From Comamonas sp. lk (GTDB taxonomy: Bacteria; Pseudomonadota; Gammaproteobacteria; Burkholderiales; Burkholderiaceae_C), in the NCBI GenBank assembly GCA_945898105.1, contig CAMDHL010000075.1:1-9007 (forward strand): a stretch of 9,007 bases of DNA, in the 5' to 3' direction. The translations under genes were made by a program, and so were the position numbers. Below are positions 6,110 to 9,007 of this stretch, in pieces. Within the stretch, counting starts at the first letter, position 1; the number at the start of each line of letters is the position of its first letter. A model generated the notes under the pieces. The model worked only from the letters and a program-made list of their open reading frames with translations. It was not told the DNA's origin and searched no databases.

Positions 6110-7990
6110 ATGAACACAAGCACCACCCCAGGACTGGACCTTAAAGCCCCGGATTTTGTGAAAAACCCACGCCTAATCGCCTGGGTTACCGAAATGGCTG
6201 TACTTTGCAAACCCGCCGCTATCCACTGGTGTGATGGTTCGCAAGATGAATACCAAATGCTGTGCCAACGATTGGTCGATGCCGGTACGTTTACCAAGCT
6301 CAACCCGGCCAAACGTCCGAACAGCTTTTTAGCCTTGTCCGATCCGAGCGACGTAGCGCGTGTCGAGGACCGTACCTATATTTGCAGCGAAAAGAAGGAA
6401 GACGCTGGCCCCACAAATAACTGGATGGCACCGGCCGAAATGCGCGCTACTTTGCAACCTTTGTTCGACGGTTGCATGCACGGACGCACCATGTACGTGG
6501 TGCCTTTTTCCATGGGGCCGCTGGGTTCGCACATTGCGCATATCGGTATCGAACTGAGCGACAGCGCGTATGTGGCCGTCAACCAGCGCATCATGACGCG
6601 CATGGGCCGCGCGGTTTATGACGTACTGGGCACTGATGGCGATTTTGTGCCTTGCATGCACACAGTAGGCGCACCCTTGACGCACGGACAGACCGATGTG
6701 AAATGGCCGTGTAATAAAACCAAGTACATCGTGCACTACCCGCAGACGCGCGAAATTTGGTCATACGGCTCGGGCTACGGTGGCAATGCTTTGCTCGGCA
6801 AAAAATGTTTTGCGCTGCGCATCGCCTCCACCATGGGCCGCGCCGATGCCAGCGCTGGCAGTACCGGCTGGTTAGCAGAGCACATGCTGATTTTGGGTGT
6901 GACCAATCCGCAAGGCAAAAAGTACCATGTGGCGGCAGCTTTCCCCAGCGCCTGCGGCAAAACCAATTTCTCGATGCTGGTGCCTCCCGCCGGGTTCGAA
7001 GGTTGGAAAGTCAGCACCATCGGCGATGACATCGCCTGGATCAAGCCACACAGCGATGGCCGCATGTACGCCATCAATCCCGAGGCGGGCTATTTCGGCG
7101 TCGCACCAGGCACCAATTACCACACCAACCCCAATTGCATGGCCAGCTTGGGCCATGACGTGATTTTCACCAATGTCGCACTCACCGACGACGGCGATGT
7201 CTGGTGGGAAGGCATGGAAAAAGACGACGGCAAACTGCCCGATCACTTGGTCGACTGGCAGGGCAAAGACTGGACGCCGGCTATCGCCAAAGAAACCGGC
7301 GCCAAAGCCGCGCACCCGAACTCGCGCTTTACCGTAGCTGCCACCAACAACCCTGCGCTGGACAGCGCCTGGGACGATGCTAACGGCGTGCCCATTGACG
7401 CGTTCATCTTTGGTGGTCGCCGCTCCACGACCGTTCCACTGGTAACCGAGGCGCGTAACTGGGTGGAGGGTGTTTACATGGCCGCAACCATGGGCTCGGA
7501 AACCACGGCTGCCGCCGCAGGACAGCAGGGCGTAGTGCGTCGCGACCCGTTTGCCATGCTGCCCTTTACCGGCTACAACGTGAGCGACTATTTCCAACAC
7601 TGGCTCAACATCGGCCAGAAGATGGGCCAGGCCGGCGCCAAGCTGCCGGCGATTTACTGCGTTAACTGGTTCCGCAAAGATGCCGATGGCAAATTTGTGT
7701 GGCCAGGTTACGGTGAAAACATGCGGGTTCTCAAGTGGATGATTGAGCGCATCGAAGGTAAAACCATGGGCGTGGATAACGGCTTTGGTATCAGCCCGGC
7801 TTTTGACGAAATCACCTGGACCGGCCTGGAATTCACCAAGGCGCAGTTCGCCACGGTGACCAGCCTGGACAAGGCCGATTGGAAAACCGAAATCGCTTTG
7901 CACACCGAATTGTTTAAGCAGTTGGCCTACCACCTGCCTCCACAACTGGAAAGTACCAAAGCGCAATTGGAAAAACGCCTGGCCGCCTAA
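6110..7990 (+). CDS. pckG: Phosphoenolpyruvate carboxykinase (GTP)
   Basis: This is a 626-residue cytosolic enzyme of the GTP-dependent PEPCK family, converting oxaloacetate + GTP to PEP + GDP + CO2, the first committed step of gluconeogenesis. The active site is complete: [13 protein letters not shown] (221-233), with the tyrosine and lysines that bind substrate and Mn2+; AEHMLI with His258; the P-loop FPSACGKTN (278-286) carrying the family's reactive Cys282 and Lys284; the metal-binding Asp pair in IGDDIAW (304-310); NNPALD (413-418); and the nucleotide-site [10 protein letters not shown] (434-443). Length fits the family (about 600-620). A short Ala/Ser-rich extension (about 244-252) precedes AEHM compared with the rat enzyme. 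The ATP-type enzyme (PckA) is unrelated in sequence and is excluded by these motifs. It appears to be a single-gene unit with its own promoter, upstream palindromes and a structured leader, suggesting control by carbon source, though no regulator is encoded here. A strong hairpin follows the stop. Confidence 0.97.
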   Translation: MNTSTTPGLDLKAPDFVKNPRLIAWVTEMAVLCKPAAIHWCDGSQDEYQMLCQRLVDAGTFTKLNPAKRPNSFLALSDPSDVARVEDRTYICSEKKEDAGPTNNWMAPAEMRATLQPLFDGCMHGRTMYVVPFSMGPLGSHIAHIGIELSDSAYVAVNQRIMTRMGRAVYDVLGTDGDFVPCMHTVGAPLTHGQTDVKWPCNKTKYIVHYPQTREIWSYGSGYGGNALLGKKCFALRIASTMGRADASAGSTGWLAEHMLILGVTNPQGKKYHVAAAFPSACGKTNFSMLVPPAGFEGWKVSTIGDDIAWIKPHSDGRMYAINPEAGYFGVAPGTNYHTNPNCMASLGHDVIFTNVALTDDGDVWWEGMEKDDGKLPDHLVDWQGKDWTPAIAKETGAKAAHPNSRFTVAATNNPALDSAWDDANGVPIDAFIFGGRRSTTVPLVTEARNWVEGVYMAATMGSETTAAAAGQQGVVRRDPFAMLPFTGYNVSDYFQHWLNIGQKMGQAGAKLPAIYCVNWFRKDADGKFVWPGYGENMRVLKWMIERIEGKTMGVDNGFGISPAFDEITWTGLEFTKAQFATVTSLDKADWKTEIALHTELFKQLAYHLPPQLESTKAQLEKRLAA

Positions 7991-8017
7991 ACGCTTATCG
8001 ACAGCCCCTGCAACACG

Positions 8018-8060
8018 GCCAAAGCCATTGCCGCTATGTAACCGAGCGGCGGGCTTTGGC
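8018..8060 (+). terminator. Strong hairpin downstream of pckG
   Basis: GCCAAAGCC (8018-8026) pairs perfectly with GGCTTTGGC (8052-8060). A further GCCGC/GCGGC stem (8030-8034 with 8046-8050) sits inside, leaving an 11-base loop. It starts 27 bases after the pckG stop. No T-tract follows, so it may end transcription imperfectly or simply protect the pckG mRNA 3' end. It is the best terminator candidate for pckG. Confidence 0.55.
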
Positions 8061-8082
8061 AGTCTATGCAAACATGGGCTGC

Positions 8083-8166
<84 letters not shown>

Positions 8167-8232
8167 GTTGACGTTGACGTTGACGTTGACGTTGAGGTTG
8201 CGGTTGCGGTTGCGGTTGAGGTTGAGGTTGAC
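8167..8232. repeat. Hexanucleotide tandem array, GTTGAC/GTTGAG/GTTGCG units
   Basis: Eleven units follow without a break: four GTTGAC, one GTTGAG, three GTTGCG, two GTTGAG, one GTTGAC. The register is the same as in the TGTGCC array, and the two unit types share T3, G4 and (in the GTTGAC form) C6, so they may descend from one unit. GG dinucleotides recur exactly every six bases at 8196, 8202, 8208, 8214, 8220 and 8226, which could in principle form a two-layer G-quadruplex on the plus strand. The array ends at GATGGT, about 140 bases before the esterase start. Confidence 0.95.
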
Positions 8233-8364
8233 GATGGTGCTGTGCGCAGTGACTGCTAAGGCAAACGCCCTTGGCGTCACGAACGCACTATCCTTGCCGG
8301 GCCCAAGGTCGCGGCAATTTTCACCATGCTGCAAGTTTGCATACCTTCCCAATGGTGGCCATAT

Positions 8365-8369
8365 AGGAG
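8365..8369 (+). promoter_or_regulatory. Shine-Dalgarno that fixes the TTG start of the esterase gene
   Basis: AGGAG lies six bases before TTG 8376. The first in-frame ATG is 40 codons further on (8496), inside the conserved N-terminal cap region and without a ribosome site, so the TTG is preferred. Confidence 0.75.
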
Positions 8370-8375
8370 TTCGAC

Positions 8376-9007
8376 TTGCCCTCATTAAAGTCACGCTTTT
8401 TTTACTATGCCGTGAAGCGTCAGCTGCGCAAATTCGCTTTGCGCGGCGGCAGCCTGGATCAGGTGCGTTCTGCGCGAGACAAGTCCTCGGCGCGCATGTT
8501 TCCTGCGCCTGCAGGTGTGCAAGTGCAGCCCGCACAAATTGGCGGCTGTCCCGGGGAATGGCTGCGGCCAGCGGGCGCCGCCGCTAACTCGGTGCTTTTG
8601 TATTTGCATGGTGGCGCCTACATCACCGGCTCCTGTCACACCCACCGCGGTCTGGCCGGGCATTTGGCAAAGGCGGCGGGCATAGATTGCTTTTTGCTGG
8701 ACTACCGCCTTGCGCCCGAGCACCCCTTCCCTGCTGCGGTGGACGATGCCCACGCAGCCTACCTGGCGCTGCACGCGCAAAACCCGCATCGCACCATCGT
8801 GCTCGCCGGCGACTCGGCCGGTGGCGGCCTGGCGCTAGCACTGGCGCTGCGTTTACGCGATGCCGGTCAAGCCGCACCTAGCGCCATGGCGCTGCTATCG
8901 CCTTGGACCGATTTGACGCTCAGCCTGCCCACGCACCAAAGCAAAGCGGCGGTCGATCCGTTCTTCCCCGACACCTCGACCCTGTCCATGGCGGCGCAGC
9001 TGTATGC
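8376..9007 (+). CDS. Alpha/beta hydrolase, family IV (HSL/GDXG) esterase, N-terminal part
   Basis: 210 complete codons are present before the window ends. The protein has a basic, helical N-terminal cap (about 5-40) and then an alpha/beta-hydrolase core of the hormone-sensitive-lipase type. The oxyanion-hole motif HGGAY is at 78-82, DYRLAPEHPFPAAVDDA at 109-125, and the nucleophile elbow GDSAGG at 145-150 with Ser147. SPWTDL at 175-180 is also typical of this family. The catalytic Asp and His would lie beyond the edge. Members hydrolyse short acyl esters; some act on acetylated or polyhydroxyalkanoate-type substrates, but nothing visible fixes the substrate. There is no signal peptide, so it is probably cytoplasmic. 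It starts on TTG with a good Shine-Dalgarno and lies downstream of the hexamer arrays. No convincing promoter was found in the 143 bases between the repeats and the start. Confidence 0.9.
   Translation, partial: MPSLKSRFFYYAVKRQLRKFALRGGSLDQVRSARDKSSARMFPAPAGVQVQPAQIGGCPGEWLRPAGAAANSVLLYLHGGAYITGSCHTHRGLAGHLAKAAGIDCFLLDYRLAPEHPFPAAVDDAHAAYLALHAQNPHRTIVLAGDSAGGGLALALALRLRDAGQAAPSAMALLSPWTDLTLSLPTHQSKAAVDPFFPDTSTLSMAAQLY

Noticed and set aside
6872..8071. 399-codon open frame on the minus strand antisense to pckG
   Set aside because: It mirrors the codon structure of pckG, which has every family motif; the antisense product is unlike any protein I know and has no ribosome site.

Overview
The window looks like ordinary chromosome of a moderately GC-rich betaproteobacterium, most likely Burkholderiales and near Comamonadaceae. 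I infer this from the flavour of the Rep, RecQ and GTP-type PEP carboxykinase proteins and from the AEC permease fragment. No database search was possible, so the placement is provisional. I see no phage, insertion sequence, CRISPR array, tRNA or rRNA.

Layout. A truncated AEC-family permease runs leftward off the left edge (1-212). Divergent from it, a DNA-repair pair runs rightward: a Rep/UvrD-family SF1 helicase (308-2476) and RecQ (2614-4458, TTG start). A compact hairpin (4462-4480) separates recQ from a convergent, unrecognised 100-residue gene (4576-4878, minus). Across a 214-base divergent gap comes a rightward stretch: a 47-residue single-span membrane protein (5093-5236), an exported glutathione-peroxidase-family protein (5303-5899) and pckG, GTP-dependent PEP carboxykinase (6110-7990). 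A 385-base gap holds a strong hairpin and 150 bases of in-register hexamer repeats. The window ends inside a family IV (HSL/GDXG) esterase gene that starts at 8376 on a TTG.

Functional themes. rep and recQ both serve replication-fork and recombination repair. The peroxidase is a periplasmic peroxide-detoxifying enzyme. pckG is the gluconeogenic exit from the TCA cycle. The genes do not form one obvious pathway, and no novel multigene system is evident.

The most interesting material is non-coding. The pckG leader has a promoter-like pair, a nested palindrome upstream of it, and a 14-bp hairpin followed by five U residues just before the Shine-Dalgarno, which is attenuator-like. The unrelated minus-strand gene at 4576-4878 has a similar hairpin plus U5 about 20 bases before its start. 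The repeat array at 8083-8232 changes unit composition midway while keeping a strict 6-base register, and it carries six evenly spaced GG tracts.
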